A stretch of DNA of 64,000 nt from Stutzerimonas degradans (GCF_024448505.1 NZ_JAMOHV010000008.1:62001-126000), one strand, 5' to 3'. Shown: positions 16,582-27,400, counted from the first letter of the stretch. Made by a program: numbers and translations. The notes: generated by a model not told the origin, from the letters alone.

Positions 16582-17142
16582 ATGACGGCGAGCGCTCGCG
16601 AACCGACCCTGGTGGTGATGGGCGTCAGCGGCTGCGGCAAGACGCAGACCAGCCGGGCGCTCGCCGCTGAGCTGGGCGTGCGCTATATCGAGGCGGACGA
16701 CTTCCATCCGACGGAAAACCTTGCGCAGATGCGCGCCGGCCTGCCGCTGGCCGATGCCCAGCGTATCGGCTGGCTGCAGGCACTGGGCGATGAAATGCGG
16801 CGGGCCGTCGATGATGGCTGCGGCTTCGTGCTGGCCTGCTCGGCGCTCAGGCGCAGCTATCGCCAGGTGCTGCGCGATGCGGTGCCCGGGCTGCGCTTCG
16901 TCCATCTGGTCGTAGACCCGGAAACGGCACGCCAGCGGGTTGGCGCTCGGGTCGGACATTTCATGCCGGGCAGCCTGGTCGACAGCCAGTTCGCCACGCT
17001 CGAATCGCCCGCCGGCGAACCCGGCGTGCTGAGCGTGGACGCTCGCCAGCCGCCCGAGGAGGTACGTCAGCGGATCATCGATTGGCTGCGCGGCGAAGGC
17101 TCGATGCTGGCTGCTAGGCCGGCACGTCCTGACGCGCGCTGA
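16582..17142 (+). CDS. Gluconokinase (GntK family)
   Basis: 186 residues of the thermoresistant gluconokinase family, which phosphorylates D-gluconate to 6-phosphogluconate. The P-loop is GVSGCGKT (~residues 14-21), with Cys replacing the usual Ser. FHPTENLAQM corresponds to the FHP-x-x-N-x-x-KM substrate loop, and ACSALRRSYR and GHFMPGSLVDSQFATLE match the family. The usual N-x-x-KM-x-x-G lysine is Gln, and the DDDR motif reads DAQR, so substrate preference may differ from E. coli GntK. No gluconate transporter or regulator lies nearby. The 3' end overlaps the convergent LysR gene by 29 bp. Confidence 0.8.
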   Translation: MTASAREPTLVVMGVSGCGKTQTSRALAAELGVRYIEADDFHPTENLAQMRAGLPLADAQRIGWLQALGDEMRRAVDDGCGFVLACSALRRSYRQVLRDAVPGLRFVHLVVDPETARQRVGARVGHFMPGSLVDSQFATLESPAGEPGVLSVDARQPPEEVRQRIIDWLRGEGSMLAARPARPDAR

Positions 17143-18031
17143 TCTGCTGGGCGATCTCGATCATCTGTTCGCGCATCCAGCGGTTGGCCGGGTCCTGATC
17201 GGTGCTTTCGTGCCAGTAGATGTGGGTCTCCAGCGGGGCGATTTCCACCGGCAGATCGGCCTGATGCAGGTTGTGGCGGCGGGCGAAACGTTCCGGCACG
17301 GTGACCACCATGTCGGTCTGTTCGATCACCTGGGTCGCCATCAGGTAGTGCTGCGAGCGCAGGGCGATCTTGCGCTGCAGGCCCATCTTGCCCAGCGCCA
17401 GGTCGACCAGACCCAGACCGCTGCGGCGGCTGGAGATATGCACGTGCGACAGCCCCAGGTACTGCTCCAGGCTCAGCTTGTCCTTGGCCAGCGGATGGCC
17501 GGGGCGCATTGCGCAGATGTAGCGGTCCTCCAACAGACGCACGTGGCGTACCTGCGGGTCGGTGTTGAGCGGGGCGTCCATGGCGAAATCCAGGCGGCCG
17601 GCGGCCAGTTCCTTGGTCGTCTCACGGCGCTTGGCCAGCATGCTCTCGATCTTCACGTTCGGCGCCAGGCGACGCAGACGCTGGAACAGCGGCGGCAACA
17701 TCACGGCCTCGGTGAGGTCGGTCATGCTGACGCGAAACACCTTGTTCGCCTGCGCCGGATTGAAGGTGCGGCTTTCCTGTACCGACACACGCAACAACTG
17801 CAAGGCGTTGCGCACCGGGCCGATGATGTTCTGCGCCATCGGCGTCGGCACCATGCCCTGCGCGGTGCGCACGAACAGCGGATCGTTGAAGGTCTCGCGC
17901 AGGCGGGCGAGGGCGTTGGAAACGGCGGGCTGGGTGATGCCGACGATCTGCCCAGCGCGGGTCAGATTGGCCTCGGTGTAGATGGCATCGAAGACGATGA
18001 ACAGATTCAGATCGACCTTGTTCAGGTTCAT
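17114..18031 (-). CDS. LysR-family regulator of the NodD/NahR-like subgroup, divergent from acyl-CoA dehydrogenase
   Basis: 305 residues. The N-terminus MNLNKVDLNLFIVFDAIY with an HTH at ~20-62 (NLTRAGQIVGITQPAVS) is typical of the NodD/NahR/LeuO-type LysR subgroup, whose effectors are often aromatics or fatty-acid-derived compounds. The ATG at 18031 opens this conserved start. It is transcribed away from an acyl-CoA dehydrogenase across a 146-bp AT-rich region carrying alternating ATCGG/CCGAT half-sites. This strongly suggests it regulates the dehydrogenase, as in the matching P. aeruginosa pair. Confidence 0.9.
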   Translation of the reverse strand: MNLNKVDLNLFIVFDAIYTEANLTRAGQIVGITQPAVSNALARLRETFNDPLFVRTAQGMVPTPMAQNIIGPVRNALQLLRVSVQESRTFNPAQANKVFRVSMTDLTEAVMLPPLFQRLRRLAPNVKIESMLAKRRETTKELAAGRLDFAMDAPLNTDPQVRHVRLLEDRYICAMRPGHPLAKDKLSLEQYLGLSHVHISSRRSGLGLVDLALGKMGLQRKIALRSQHYLMATQVIEQTDMVVTVPERFARRHNLHQADLPVEIAPLETHIYWHESTDQDPANRWMREQMIEIAQQISARQDVPA

Positions 18032-18051
18032 TGTTGTGCTCTCCGGCGTGC

Positions 18052-18077
18052 ATCGGAATTCGCCGATCATATATCGG
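18052..18077. promoter_or_regulatory. Candidate LysR operator with three alternating half-sites
   Basis: ATCGG at 18052-18056, CCGAT at 18063-18067 and ATCGG at 18073-18077. The last two form a perfect 15-nt inverted repeat (5-nt spacer), and the first two a second one (6-nt spacer). It lies directly upstream of the LysR start, in the divergent intergenic region shared with the acyl-CoA dehydrogenase. Confidence 0.55.
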
Positions 18078-18177
18078 TGATGAATGTTTATACACGAGGA
18101 AAATAGCTTAGATAAATCTCAGGGCCTCCTCTAGCATCCAAAACTACAAAACATTACCTGCCAGAAGGTTGTCGCCC

Positions 18178-19404
18178 ATGGATTTCGCCTACTCCCCGAA
18201 GGTTCAAGAGCTGAGAGAGCGCGTGCAGGCGTTCATGGACGCTCACGTCTACCCCGCCGAAAAAGTCTTCTATCAGCAGGTCGCCGAAGGTAATCGCTGG
18301 CAGCCGACCGCCATCGTCGAGGAACTCAAGGCCAAGGCACGGGCGGAAGGCTTGTGGAACCTGTTCCTGCCGGATTCGGAGCTGGGCTTCGGGCTGACCA
18401 ATCTGGAATACGCGCCACTCGCCGAGATCATGGGCAGTTCGGGCCTCGGCCCGGAGGCGTTCAACTGCTCCGCGCCGGATACCGGCAACATGGAAGTGCT
18501 GGTGCGCTACGGCAGCGAGGCGCAGAAGCGCCAATGGCTGCAGCCGCTGCTCGCCGGCGAGATCCGCTCCTGCTTCGGCATGACCGAACCGGGCGTGGCC
18601 TCCTCGGACGCCACCAACATGCAGGCCCGCGCAGTGCGCGAGGGTGACGAGTGGGTGATCAACGGGCGCAAGTGGTGGACCTCAGGCGCCAACGACCCGC
18701 GCTGCAAGATCATGATCTTCATGGGTCTGACCAACCCGGAAGCGCCGCGGCACGCGCAGCATTCGATGATTCTGGTGCCGATGGACGCGCCGGGCGTCAC
18801 CGTGCTGCGTCACCTGCCGGTGTTCGGCTACGACGACGCGCCGCATGGCCACGCCGAAGTGCTGCTGGAGAACGTGCGGGTGCCATATGAGAACGTGCTG
18901 CTCGGCGAGGGGCGCGGCTTCGAGATCGCCCAGGGCCGCCTCGGGCCGGGACGCATCCATCACTGCATGCGCTCGATCGGTGTCGCCGAACGTGCGTTGA
19001 AGATGATGTGCGAGCGCTCGGTGGCGCGCACGGCGTTCGGCAAGCCGCTGGCGCGACTGGGCGGTAACCTCGATCACATCGCCGATTCGCGCATCGAGAT
19101 CAACATGGCACGGCTGCTGACGCTCAACGCCGCGCACATGATGGACACGGTCGGCAACAAGGTCGCCGCGAGCGAAATCGCCCAGATCAAGGTGGTGGCG
19201 CCGAACGTGGCGCTTAAGGTGATCGACCGCGCCATCCAGATGCACGGCGGCGCCGGTGTCTCCGACGATTTCCCGCTGGCCTACTGGTATGCCGGACAGC
19301 GCACGCTGCGCCTGGCCGACGGCCCGGACGAGGTGCATCGGGCTTCCATCGGCAAGCACGAACTGGGCAAGTACGTGCCGCGGGAACTGCTGCGCGGCCA
19401 TTGA
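18178..19404 (+). CDS. Acyl-CoA dehydrogenase (ACAD10/11-like)
   Basis: 408 residues with the three-domain ACAD fold. The FAD and substrate region includes [15 protein letters not shown] (~residues 138-152) and [10 protein letters not shown]. The C-terminal helical domain has [16 protein letters not shown] and LADGPDEVH, which is typical of the ACAD10/ACAD11-like branch acting on long or 4-hydroxy acyl-CoAs. It probably takes part in beta-oxidation of an unusual acyl-CoA, passing electrons to ETF. The ATG at 18178 has an AGAAGG site 6 nt upstream. The LysR gene is divergent and likely controls it; no other catabolic genes are adjacent. Confidence 0.9.
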   Translation: MDFAYSPKVQELRERVQAFMDAHVYPAEKVFYQQVAEGNRWQPTAIVEELKAKARAEGLWNLFLPDSELGFGLTNLEYAPLAEIMGSSGLGPEAFNCSAPDTGNMEVLVRYGSEAQKRQWLQPLLAGEIRSCFGMTEPGVASSDATNMQARAVREGDEWVINGRKWWTSGANDPRCKIMIFMGLTNPEAPRHAQHSMILVPMDAPGVTVLRHLPVFGYDDAPHGHAEVLLENVRVPYENVLLGEGRGFEIAQGRLGPGRIHHCMRSIGVAERALKMMCERSVARTAFGKPLARLGGNLDHIADSRIEINMARLLTLNAAHMMDTVGNKVAASEIAQIKVVAPNVALKVIDRAIQMHGGAGVSDDFPLAYWYAGQRTLRLADGPDEVHRASIGKHELGKYVPRELLRGH

Positions 19405-19425
19405 TCGAGTAAGCGACCTGTCGAG

Positions 19426-19453
19426 CGGGCCCTGCACCAGCGTGCCGGGCCCG
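19426..19453. terminator. Putative terminator between acyl-CoA dehydrogenase and the PstS-like/OmpA gene
   Basis: Inverted repeat cgggccc / gggcccg with a 14-nt loop, between two convergent stops. No T-run. Confidence 0.4.
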
Positions 19454-19460
19454 TTCGCGT

Positions 19461-20831
19461 TCAATAGACCCAGATTTCCACCCGGCGATTCTTCACCCGG
19501 CCGCTACCCTCGTTAGAAGCCACGGGAAGTTCGGCGCCCATCCCGTTGATATCTCTAAAGTAAACATCGAAGCGATTCAGTTCCCGACGCACCGTCATGG
19601 CGCGCAGTTTGGACAGCAGGGCGGCGCGCGCCGGATCGCTCTGTTCATCGCCGAAACCGACCAGCACCGCGCTGTGGGTGAGCTTGCCGTGGCTGCGCAG
19701 GTAGTTGGCCACGCGTGCGAGATCGCGCTGCGCCTTGTTGTCCAGCTGCGCGCTGCCTTCCTCGAAGCGGAAATTCACGGTCAGCCGGTGCGCCTCGTTG
19801 GCCAGCTGCTGGTAGAAGGCCGGCATGTCGGCCTGCGGCTCCTGCTTGACCGCCTCGACATGCTGCGCGACGTAGCCGGATTGCTCGACGATGCGCTGGC
19901 CGGCGATGCTGTGGATGAACTCGATGTAGGCCTGCGTCCAGGGCGTCTGGTCACTGGGGCGGGCATACAGAAACAAACGACGCGACAGCGGATAGTCCTC
20001 GGTCGCGACCAGTGCACTGTGCGGCGGCATCGGCTGCGACTGGCCGTCGGCAATCGCCAGTGCCTTGGCCTTGCCCAGCGAGGCGAGGCCGGTAAAGCCG
20101 ATTGCGCCGGGGTTCATGCTCACGGCGCGGGCCAGATCGTCGTTGGATTCGTAGCGCCGGGCACGTTCGGCGAGGGTCTTGCCCTGGCGCGCCAGGACCA
20201 GTTCGTTGAAGGTGTCCCAGGTGCCGGAGCGGCTGTCGCGGGCATGCAGTTGCACTGTCAGATCTGGCCCGCCCAGCTCGCGCCAGTTGGCGATCTCGCC
20301 GGCGAACAGGCCGGCCAGCTGCGCGGTGTTCAAGGACTGCACGGGATTGTCCGGGTGCACCACGATGGCCAGGCCGTCGATCGCGATGACCTGTTCGGCC
20401 TGGGCGCTGCGCATGTCGCCGAGGGCGGCAAGCGCGTCGCGCTCGCTGCTCTTGATCGGCCGCGAGGCCGCCGCCAGATCGCCGCTACCGTCTTTGAGGC
20501 CGGCGAAGCCGGTGCCCGTGCCATGTGCCGCCACCGTCGCCTGCACGGGTTTGCCCGCCGAAGTGCTGGCGACGATGCGCTGTTCGTTCTCCACCTCGGT
20601 CGGCTCGATGCGCACATCTTTCAGGCCCTGGGCCTCGAACAGGCCGGCGATCAGCATCGGCGCGAGCTTGGCGCCCACGGTGTTGGAGCCGTGAATCCGC
20701 AGCACTGGGCTGCCGTCGTCCGCCACCGGCAGTTCGCCGACGGCGTGCAACGAAACGCTGCAACCGAGACCGAGCACAAGCAGTGACAACGCCCGTCTGC
20801 ATAACCCGCCCAGCACCACCCGTGATGTCAT
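19461..20831 (-). CDS. PstS-like substrate-binding domain fused to OmpA-like peptidoglycan-binding domain
   Basis: 456 residues. A signal peptide (~1-31) is followed by a PstS-type periplasmic-binding domain (~residues 40-320). Visible phosphate-binding-family elements are LRIHGSNTVGAKL, a SRPIKSSE loop, and ARDSRSGTWDTFNELVL. The C-terminal ~105 residues form an OmpA-like domain starting LTVNFRFEEGSAQLD and ending KNRRVEIWVY, which binds peptidoglycan. No phosphate transporter genes are nearby, so this is probably a cell-wall-tethered periplasmic anion binder rather than an ABC component. The ATG at 20831 gives a normal signal peptide. Confidence 0.87.
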   Translation of the reverse strand: MTSRVVLGGLCRRALSLLVLGLGCSVSLHAVGELPVADDGSPVLRIHGSNTVGAKLAPMLIAGLFEAQGLKDVRIEPTEVENEQRIVASTSAGKPVQATVAAHGTGTGFAGLKDGSGDLAAASRPIKSSERDALAALGDMRSAQAEQVIAIDGLAIVVHPDNPVQSLNTAQLAGLFAGEIANWRELGGPDLTVQLHARDSRSGTWDTFNELVLARQGKTLAERARRYESNDDLARAVSMNPGAIGFTGLASLGKAKALAIADGQSQPMPPHSALVATEDYPLSRRLFLYARPSDQTPWTQAYIEFIHSIAGQRIVEQSGYVAQHVEAVKQEPQADMPAFYQQLANEAHRLTVNFRFEEGSAQLDNKAQRDLARVANYLRSHGKLTHSAVLVGFGDEQSDPARAALLSKLRAMTVRRELNRFDVYFRDINGMGAELPVASNEGSGRVKNRRVEIWVY

Positions 20832-20976
20832 CTCGCTACCTCCCCTGTGAAGGCCGCGAGATTAAGTCAGTTGGATGACTGAAATATGACAGCGGGCGCT
20901 CTACGAGGCGGGCTGTGAGCCATGTGGCAGTTGCGCGGTCAGAGGCTTGACGCCGCGTCGAAACGCGGCGAGGGCG

Positions 20977-21789
20977 TCAGGCGCAGTCGATCCACACCGG
21001 GCAGTGGTCGGATGGCTTGTCCATCGCGCGGATGTCGTAATCCACGCCGCAGTCGCGGACCCGCGTGTGCAGCGGCGCGGTGGTGAGGATGTAATCGATG
21101 CGCAGGCCACGTCGCGGATCGTCTTCGAAGCCGCGGCTGCGGTAGTCGAACCAGCTGAAGCGGTCGGTGACGGCCGGGTTGAGTGTGCGGAAGCTGTCCT
21201 GCAGGCCCCAGGCCTTGAGACGACCGAGCCACTCGCGCTCTTCCGGCAGGAAGCTGCACTTGCCGGTACGCAGCCAGCGCTTGGCGTTCACCTCGCCGAT
21301 GCCGATGTCGCAATCTTCCGGCGAGATATTGAAGTCGCCCATCAGCGCCAGCGCCTCGCCGGGCGTGAAGTGCTGTTCGAGCAGCGCCAGCAGGTCCGCG
21401 TAGAACTTGCTCTTGGCGGGAAATTTGACCGGATGCGCGCGGCTTTCGCCCTGCGGGAAATACCCGTTCATGACCGTTACCGGCTGGCCGCTGGCGTCGG
21501 CGAAGCGGCCCCAGATGAAGCGCTTCTGCGAATCCTCACCGTCGTCGGGAAAGCCCTTGTGGATTTCCAGCGGCGCCTGGCGCGAGAGCAGGGCGACGCC
21601 GTAGTGTCCCTTCTGCCCATGAAAATGCACGTGGTAGCCGAGCGCCTCGATGTCCGCCTGAGGGAATTGCTCGTCGGCGACCTTGGTTTCCTGCAGGCCG
21701 ATGACATCCGGCTGGTGACGGTCGATCAGCGCCGCCAGCTGATGCGGTCGCGCGCGAAGACCATTGATGTTGAACGAGACGATTTTCAT
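20977..21789 (-). CDS. xthA: Exodeoxyribonuclease III
   Basis: The main AP endonuclease and 3'-repair exonuclease of base-excision repair. 270 residues, standard for XthA. It has the metal-binding Glu34 in [17 protein letters not shown], a GLRIDYIL segment and the catalytic His near the C-terminus in KPSDHCPVW. The start at 21789 gives the universal [11 protein letters not shown]-terminus; the upstream open frame is overlap with the divergent promoter region. It is divergent from a GNAT acetyltransferase gene, and the P. aeruginosa xthA region has the same neighbours. Confidence 0.96.
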   Translation of the reverse strand: MKIVSFNINGLRARPHQLAALIDRHQPDVIGLQETKVADEQFPQADIEALGYHVHFHGQKGHYGVALLSRQAPLEIHKGFPDDGEDSQKRFIWGRFADASGQPVTVMNGYFPQGESRAHPVKFPAKSKFYADLLALLEQHFTPGEALALMGDFNISPEDCDIGIGEVNAKRWLRTGKCSFLPEEREWLGRLKAWGLQDSFRTLNPAVTDRFSWFDYRSRGFEDDPRRGLRIDYILTTAPLHTRVRDCGVDYDIRAMDKPSDHCPVWIDCA

Positions 21790-21964
21790 GAGCAGAGCAG
21801 GTTCCGGCGAAAAAACGCAGAGTTTAACAGGCGTTTTGAGCCTGTCAGGCCTCGCTGCGCCCGCCAGCGAGTGTGCGCCGGCCAGTCGCAACCGACCGGA
21901 AAGCCTGCAATGGCCGGACGCCAGTGCTAACGTGCTTCTCAACCGCACGACAAGAGAGCCGACC

Positions 21965-22612
21965 ATGACGGATACGTTGGAAATCAGGACGCTGGACAGC
22001 GGCTACGCCCGCGAAGCCCGTTCCCTGCTGTACCACGCCTACCGCCACGACCCTACCTTCGCCTACCTGTTCGACGTCGATCGCCCCGGCTACGACCAGC
22101 GTGTGCGCGCCACGGTGCGCGAGCTGGTCAACCAGCACTTCCTGCAGGACCAACCGGCGCTGGGCCTGTTTCTCGAGGACCGGCTGATCGGCGTGGCGCT
22201 GATCGCGCCGCCGCAGCGCCGCCTGGACGTCACCGAAAGCTGGGTCTGGCGCCTGCGCATGCTGTTGACCGCTGGCCTGCGCTGCACCCGGCGCTATCTC
22301 GACTACCATGCCACGGTGCTGAGCTGCCTGCCGCCCGGCGCGTTCCATGTGCTACCGCTGCTGGGTGTGCATCCGCAGTTCCAGGGCCGACGCTACGGTG
22401 AGCGGTTGCTCGAAGCGCTGCACAACTGGTGCGCCGACGATCCGGCTTCCGAAGGGTTGGTCATCGACACCGGCAACGCGCGCTACCTCAATTTCTATGA
22501 GCGTCAGGGCTATGAGGAAATCGGCCAGGTCGCGATCGGCCCGGTGATTGAGCACGTGTTCTTCCATCCCGCACCGCAGCGCGTCACCGCGTCCGATCCC
22601 GTCGTCGAGTGA
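21965..22612 (+). CDS. GNAT-family N-acetyltransferase
   Basis: 215 residues. The acetyl-CoA-binding core is at ~130-185, with [17 protein letters not shown] (motif A, the Q/R-x-x-G-x-G/A pyrophosphate loop as QGRRYG). It is followed by the motif B tyrosine region [12 protein letters not shown]. The N-terminal region resembles other Pseudomonas members next to xthA and tamA. Substrate unknown. The ATG at 21965 follows AGAGAG; longer in-frame extension into the xthA promoter region has no support. Confidence 0.85.
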   Translation: MTDTLEIRTLDSGYAREARSLLYHAYRHDPTFAYLFDVDRPGYDQRVRATVRELVNQHFLQDQPALGLFLEDRLIGVALIAPPQRRLDVTESWVWRLRMLLTAGLRCTRRYLDYHATVLSCLPPGAFHVLPLLGVHPQFQGRRYGERLLEALHNWCADDPASEGLVIDTGNARYLNFYERQGYEEIGQVAIGPVIEHVFFHPAPQRVTASDPVVE

Positions 22613-22709
22613 ATTACCGTGCGGTTTCGCCGGTCTCATCCGGCGAATCCACACATAGGCCGTCCTTGTTCCGCCGTCCCGTCATCCGGCCATATGCCGC
22701 ATGCGAGAG

Positions 22710-22726
22710 CGTGCGGTGCTAGCATT
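22710..22726 (+). promoter_or_regulatory. 17-nt motif with extended -10 (TGCTAGCAT) directly before tamA
   Basis: The sequence cgtgcggtgctagcatt is identical to one at 28271-28287, upstream of the alanine symporter gene. TGCTAGCAT resembles an extended -10. If used as a promoter here, transcription would begin at or next to the tamA ATG. Confidence 0.35.
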
Positions 22727-22732
22727 CCTGCC

Positions 22733-24457
22733 ATGCCGATCTCGATCAGACGCAGCATCGCCTGCGCCGTACTTCTCTGTCTGACCTGCGCCAGCGCCTG
22801 GGCAGCGGAACTGGACGTGCGGCTGGAACCGGACAACCGCGCGCTGCGCCAGAACGTCGAGAACTACATCGGGGCGCTGGGCGAGCGTGACGAGCGCGAA
22901 CTGCTGCGCTACAGCCGCATCGCCCATCGTCAGGCGGAGAAGGCCTTGCAGGCGCTCGGCTATTACCAGGCGCAGATCGACAGCCAGGTACAGGGCGGCG
23001 AGACGCCGCGGCTGATCCTGCGCATCCAGCCCGGCGAGCCGGTGCGTCTGCGCAACGTGCGTGTGCAGGTCGAGGGACCGGCGGCGCAGCAGGCGACGTT
23101 CCGTGTGCCGCAACGGCTGCACAGCGGCGAGGTGCTCGATCACGGGCGCTACGAAGAGACCAAGCAGCAGCTGCTGAACCAGGCCTCGCGCTACGGTTAT
23201 TTCGATGGTCGCTTCAGCCGACAGCGCCTGGATATCGACCCCCGGCAGGGTTATGCCGATATCGATCTGGTATTCGACAGCGGCCCGCGCTATCGCCTCG
23301 GCGAGGTGGAGTTCGCCGGCGATACGCCTTTCGACGAGGACCTGCTGGCGCGCATGGTGCCGTTCGCCGCTGACACCCCCTACGATTCCGACCTGATCGC
23401 CGAACTGAACCGCGCGCTGCAATCGAGCGGCTACTTCGAGGGCGTACGGGTGGACGCCAACCCGGCCAGCGCACACGCGCAGCGGATTCCCGTCGCCGTC
23501 CAGCTGACCACGCGCAAGCCGCGCACGATGGGCATCGGCCTGGGCTTTTCCACCGACGTCGGTCCGCGGGTTCGGCTGAACTGGACGCGCCACTGGGTCA
23601 ACCCGCAGGGCCACAGCTACGGTGCGGAAACCGAGCTGTCGGCACCGCGGCAGAACGTCGGCCTGTACTACGACGTACCGCTGGACCCGCCACTGACCGA
23701 CAAGCTGCGCTACGTCGCCGGCTACCAGTACGAAGAGCTGGCCGACACCGACAGCCTGAGTCGCCTGCTCAAGCTCGGGCCGGAATGGCACAGCGAGCTG
23801 CCCAGCGGCTGGCAGCGCGTGCTCTCGCTGAAATGGCAGCACGAGGAGTATCGCCTCGGCGACGACTCCGGCCTGAGCACGCTGTTGATGCCCGGCGTGG
23901 CCTACAGCTACCTGCGCAGCGACAGCCGCATCGACCCCAGCGAAGGTTATCGCCTGCAGTTCGAGCTGGCGGCGGCCAAGGACGGCGTGCTGTCGGATGC
24001 CAATCTGGTGCACGCCAACGCCCAGCTGCGCGGGCTGACCACGCTTGGCAAGCGCCATCGTTTCCTCGGCCGCGTGCAGCTGGGTGGCAACTGGACCGAC
24101 GAGTACGTCAACGTGCCGCCGTCGCTGCGCTATTTCGCGGGCGGCGACCAGAGCGTGCGCGGCTACGACTACCAGAGCCTGTCGCCCACCAACTCCGACG
24201 GCGACCGCATCGGTGGCCGCTACCAGTTCGCCGCGAGCGCCGAATACCAGTACTCGATCGCCGAGCGCTGGCGCGTGGCGACCTTCGTCGACCAGGGCAA
24301 TGCCTTCAACTCGCTGGACTTCCCGACGCTCAAGAGCAGCGTCGGCGTCGGCCTGCGCTGGGTGTCGCCGGTCGGACCGATCCGCATTGATCTGGCCCAT
24401 CCACTGGACGGCGATACCGGCGTGCGCCTGCACTTCTCGATGGGGCCGGAGCTGTGA
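22733..24457 (+). CDS. tamA: Outer-membrane translocation assembly protein TamA
   Basis: 574 residues of the Omp85/BamA superfamily. A signal peptide (~1-23) is followed by three POTRA domains (~25-260) and a 16-stranded beta-barrel domain. The barrel carries the family YFAGGDQSVRGYDY motif (loop 6, V-R-G-Y), and the C-terminal beta signal ends LHFSMGPEL. With TamB it forms the translocation and assembly module, now thought to help insert some outer-membrane proteins and to support phospholipid transport to the outer membrane. The start at 22733 gives the signal peptide. It overlaps tamB by 4 bp (GTGA), so the two are translationally coupled. Confidence 0.94.
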   Translation: MPISIRRSIACAVLLCLTCASAWAAELDVRLEPDNRALRQNVENYIGALGERDERELLRYSRIAHRQAEKALQALGYYQAQIDSQVQGGETPRLILRIQPGEPVRLRNVRVQVEGPAAQQATFRVPQRLHSGEVLDHGRYEETKQQLLNQASRYGYFDGRFSRQRLDIDPRQGYADIDLVFDSGPRYRLGEVEFAGDTPFDEDLLARMVPFAADTPYDSDLIAELNRALQSSGYFEGVRVDANPASAHAQRIPVAVQLTTRKPRTMGIGLGFSTDVGPRVRLNWTRHWVNPQGHSYGAETELSAPRQNVGLYYDVPLDPPLTDKLRYVAGYQYEELADTDSLSRLLKLGPEWHSELPSGWQRVLSLKWQHEEYRLGDDSGLSTLLMPGVAYSYLRSDSRIDPSEGYRLQFELAAAKDGVLSDANLVHANAQLRGLTTLGKRHRFLGRVQLGGNWTDEYVNVPPSLRYFAGGDQSVRGYDYQSLSPTNSDGDRIGGRYQFAASAEYQYSIAERWRVATFVDQGNAFNSLDFPTLKSSVGVGLRWVSPVGPIRIDLAHPLDGDTGVRLHFSMGPEL

Positions 24458-27400
24458 GGCGTTTCGGCTGGTCGTTGCTTGCACTGCTGCTCCTGCTCGG
24501 CGTGGCGCTGGGCGGGCTGTTCGGCACCACCGCCGGTAGCCGCTGGCTGCTCCAGCGTGTGCCCGGGGTGCAGGTCGAGGGGGTTGCCGGCCATCTCGCG
24601 GGGCGCTGGCAGGCCGAGCGCTTGCGCTGGCAGCGGGGCGAGCAACGCGTCGAGCTGCTGGCGCCGCGCTTCGCCTGGTCGCCGGGCTGCCTGTTGCGGC
24701 TGACGCTGTGCATCGACGAACTGGTTGCCGAAGACGTGCAGCTGCATTTCCCGCCGGGCGCCGAAGATACCGACAGCGCGCCGTTCAGCCTGCCGGACAT
24801 TCAATTACCGCTGGCGCTGCGCGTGGAGCGCATTGAACTCGGCCGTGTTCGGCTGAATGAGATCGAGCAAGTGCAGGGCCTGCAGCTGCGTGCCGACTGG
24901 CGAGGTGAGGGGCTGGATATCCAGGCGCTGCACCTGCGCCGCGCCGATGGCGAGCTGCAGCTCAGTGGTCGCCTGCAACCGAGCGGCGCCTGGCCGCTGG
25001 CGCTGGCCGGCGAGGCGCAGCTCGGTCTGATCGAAGGGCAGCCGTGGACGCTGGCGCTGCGCCTCGATGGCGAGTTGCGCGACCGGCTGACGCTCACCGT
25101 CGACAGTCGCGGCTATCTGGACGGCACGCTCAGCGGCTACCTGCAACCGCTGGCCGAGCACCTGCCGGCGACCCTGCGCCTGCAGGCCGAGGGCTTTCGC
25201 GCCACGCCGGAACTGCCCGACAGCCTGCGCCTGGACGCCGTCGAACTGACCGCCAGCGGCAATCTGCAGGACGGCTATCGGCTGCTCGGCAACGCCGAAT
25301 TGCCGGGCGAGGGCGGGGTGGTGCGACTGGCGCTGGACGGTCTGCTCAAGGCCAGCGGCGCGACACTCGATGTGCTCGAGCTGGATGCTGGCGACGGGCA
25401 GTACGTGCGCCTGCACGGCCAGCTCGACTGGCAGCAGGCGCTGGCGGGCGAGGCGAATTTGGCCTGGCGCAACTTTCCCTGGCAGCGACTCTACCCGCTG
25501 GCAGAGCCGCCCGCGGTCAGCCTGCGTGAGCTGGACGCTCAGCTGCAGTACGACGATGGCGCCTACCTTGGTCACTTCGAGTCGGCGCTGAGCGGTCCGG
25601 CCGGCGATTTCAGCCTGGACAGCCCGCTCAGTGGCAACCTTGAAGTGGTACACCTGCCGCAGCTGCAACTGCGCGCTGGGCAGGGTGCCGCTACCGGCAG
25701 CCTGAGCGTCGGTTTCGCTGATGGCGTCGACTGGAAGGCCAACCTGCAACTGAGCGAGCTGGACCCGGCGTATTGGCTGGCGCAGCTGCCCGGCCAGCTC
25801 GGCGGTACGCTCAGGAGCCGTGGCGCACTGCGCGACGAAACGCTGCAGGCCGAGGCGGAGCTGGACCTTGCCGGCCAGCTGCGCGGCCAGTCGAGCCAGC
25901 TGCAACTCTCGGCGGCCGGGCAGGGCCCGAGCTGGGACGTCCCGCGCCTCGACTTGCGCGTCGGGGCCAATCGTATTCATGGCTCCGGGCGCTGGAGCGA
26001 GAAGCTGGACGGCGAACTGAGTGTGCAACTGCCGCGTCTGGCACAGCTCTGGCCCGGGCTCCGGGGCCAGCTCGACGGTCTGGTGCAACTGGCCGGCACC
26101 GCGGTCGCGCCACAGGGTTCGGCGCGGCTGAACGGACGGGCATTGGCTTATCAGGCCAACCGGGTGGAGCGCCTGCGTCTCGATGCGGCGCTTGGCGAAG
26201 GCGAACGGGCGACGCTGCGGCTGGTCGCCGACGCGCTGCAGCTGAGCGACAACGACATGGGCAAGCTGCAGCTCGATGCCAGCGGCACGCGCGCGCGTCA
26301 TCAGGCTGAGCTGCGGCTCGATGGGCCGACGCTGGACTTCGCCGCCGCGCTCGACGGCAGCCTGCAGGATGCCGACTGGCAAGGCCGCCTGCTGCGCGCG
26401 ACGCTCCAGGCGCGCGAACAGCGCTGGGCCTTGCAGAGCCCGGCAGCGATCCGCCGCCGTGCCGATGGCCGCGTGGAGCTGGGCGCACACTGCTGGCTGG
26501 CCGCCCCGGCATCGCTCTGCGCCGAGGAGCAGCGGCTGCTGCCGGAGCCGCAGTTGCGTTACCGGCTGCGCGATTTCCCGCTGGACAGTCTTGCCGGCTT
26601 CTTCCCCGAGGATTTTGCCTGGCAGGGCGAGCTGAACGCCGATCTGCGTCTGGACCTGCCGGAGGCCGGGCCGAGCGGCGAGCTGCGCATCGACGCAGGC
26701 GCCGGCGTGCTGCGCCTGCGCGAGGGTGAGGCCTGGCACGATTTCCCCTACCGCACGCTGACGCTCGACAGCCGCCTGCGGCCTGAGCGCATCGACAGCC
26801 AGCTGCGCTTCGACGGCGGCGAGCTGGGTGAAGTGGACGTCAGCACGCGCATCGATCCGCGCCGTGCGATCAAACCGCTGGAGGGTGAGTTCCGCCTGCG
26901 TGGCCTCGATCTGGCGGTCGCGCGACCGTTCGCGCCGATGGTCGAACGCCTGCAGGGCGAACTGAACGGCAGCGGACGGCTGGCAGGCAGCCTGCAGGAA
27001 CCCGAGCTGCAGGGGGAGTTGCGCCTGAGTGGCGGCGAGCTTGCCGGCAGCGAACTGCCCGTGACCCTGGAGCAATTGCAGGCGCGCCTGCTGATCAATG
27101 GCCAGCAGCTGCGGATCGACGGCGACTGGCGCAGCGGCGAGCAGGGGCGTGGTGCCTTGAGCGGTACGCTGGACTGGCACGCCGCGCCGGACCTCGATCT
27201 GCGCCTGACCGGCGAACGCCTGCCGGTGGTGGTCGAGCCCTATGCCGATCTGGAAGTCGATCCCGCGCTGCGCATCAGTCTGGCGGACGAGCAGCTGGCG
27301 ATCACCGGAACGGTGCGCGTCCCGCGTGGTGCGATCACGGTGCGCGAGCTGCCGCCGGCGACGGTCAAGGTTTCCGAGGACGCACGCATCGTCGGCACCG

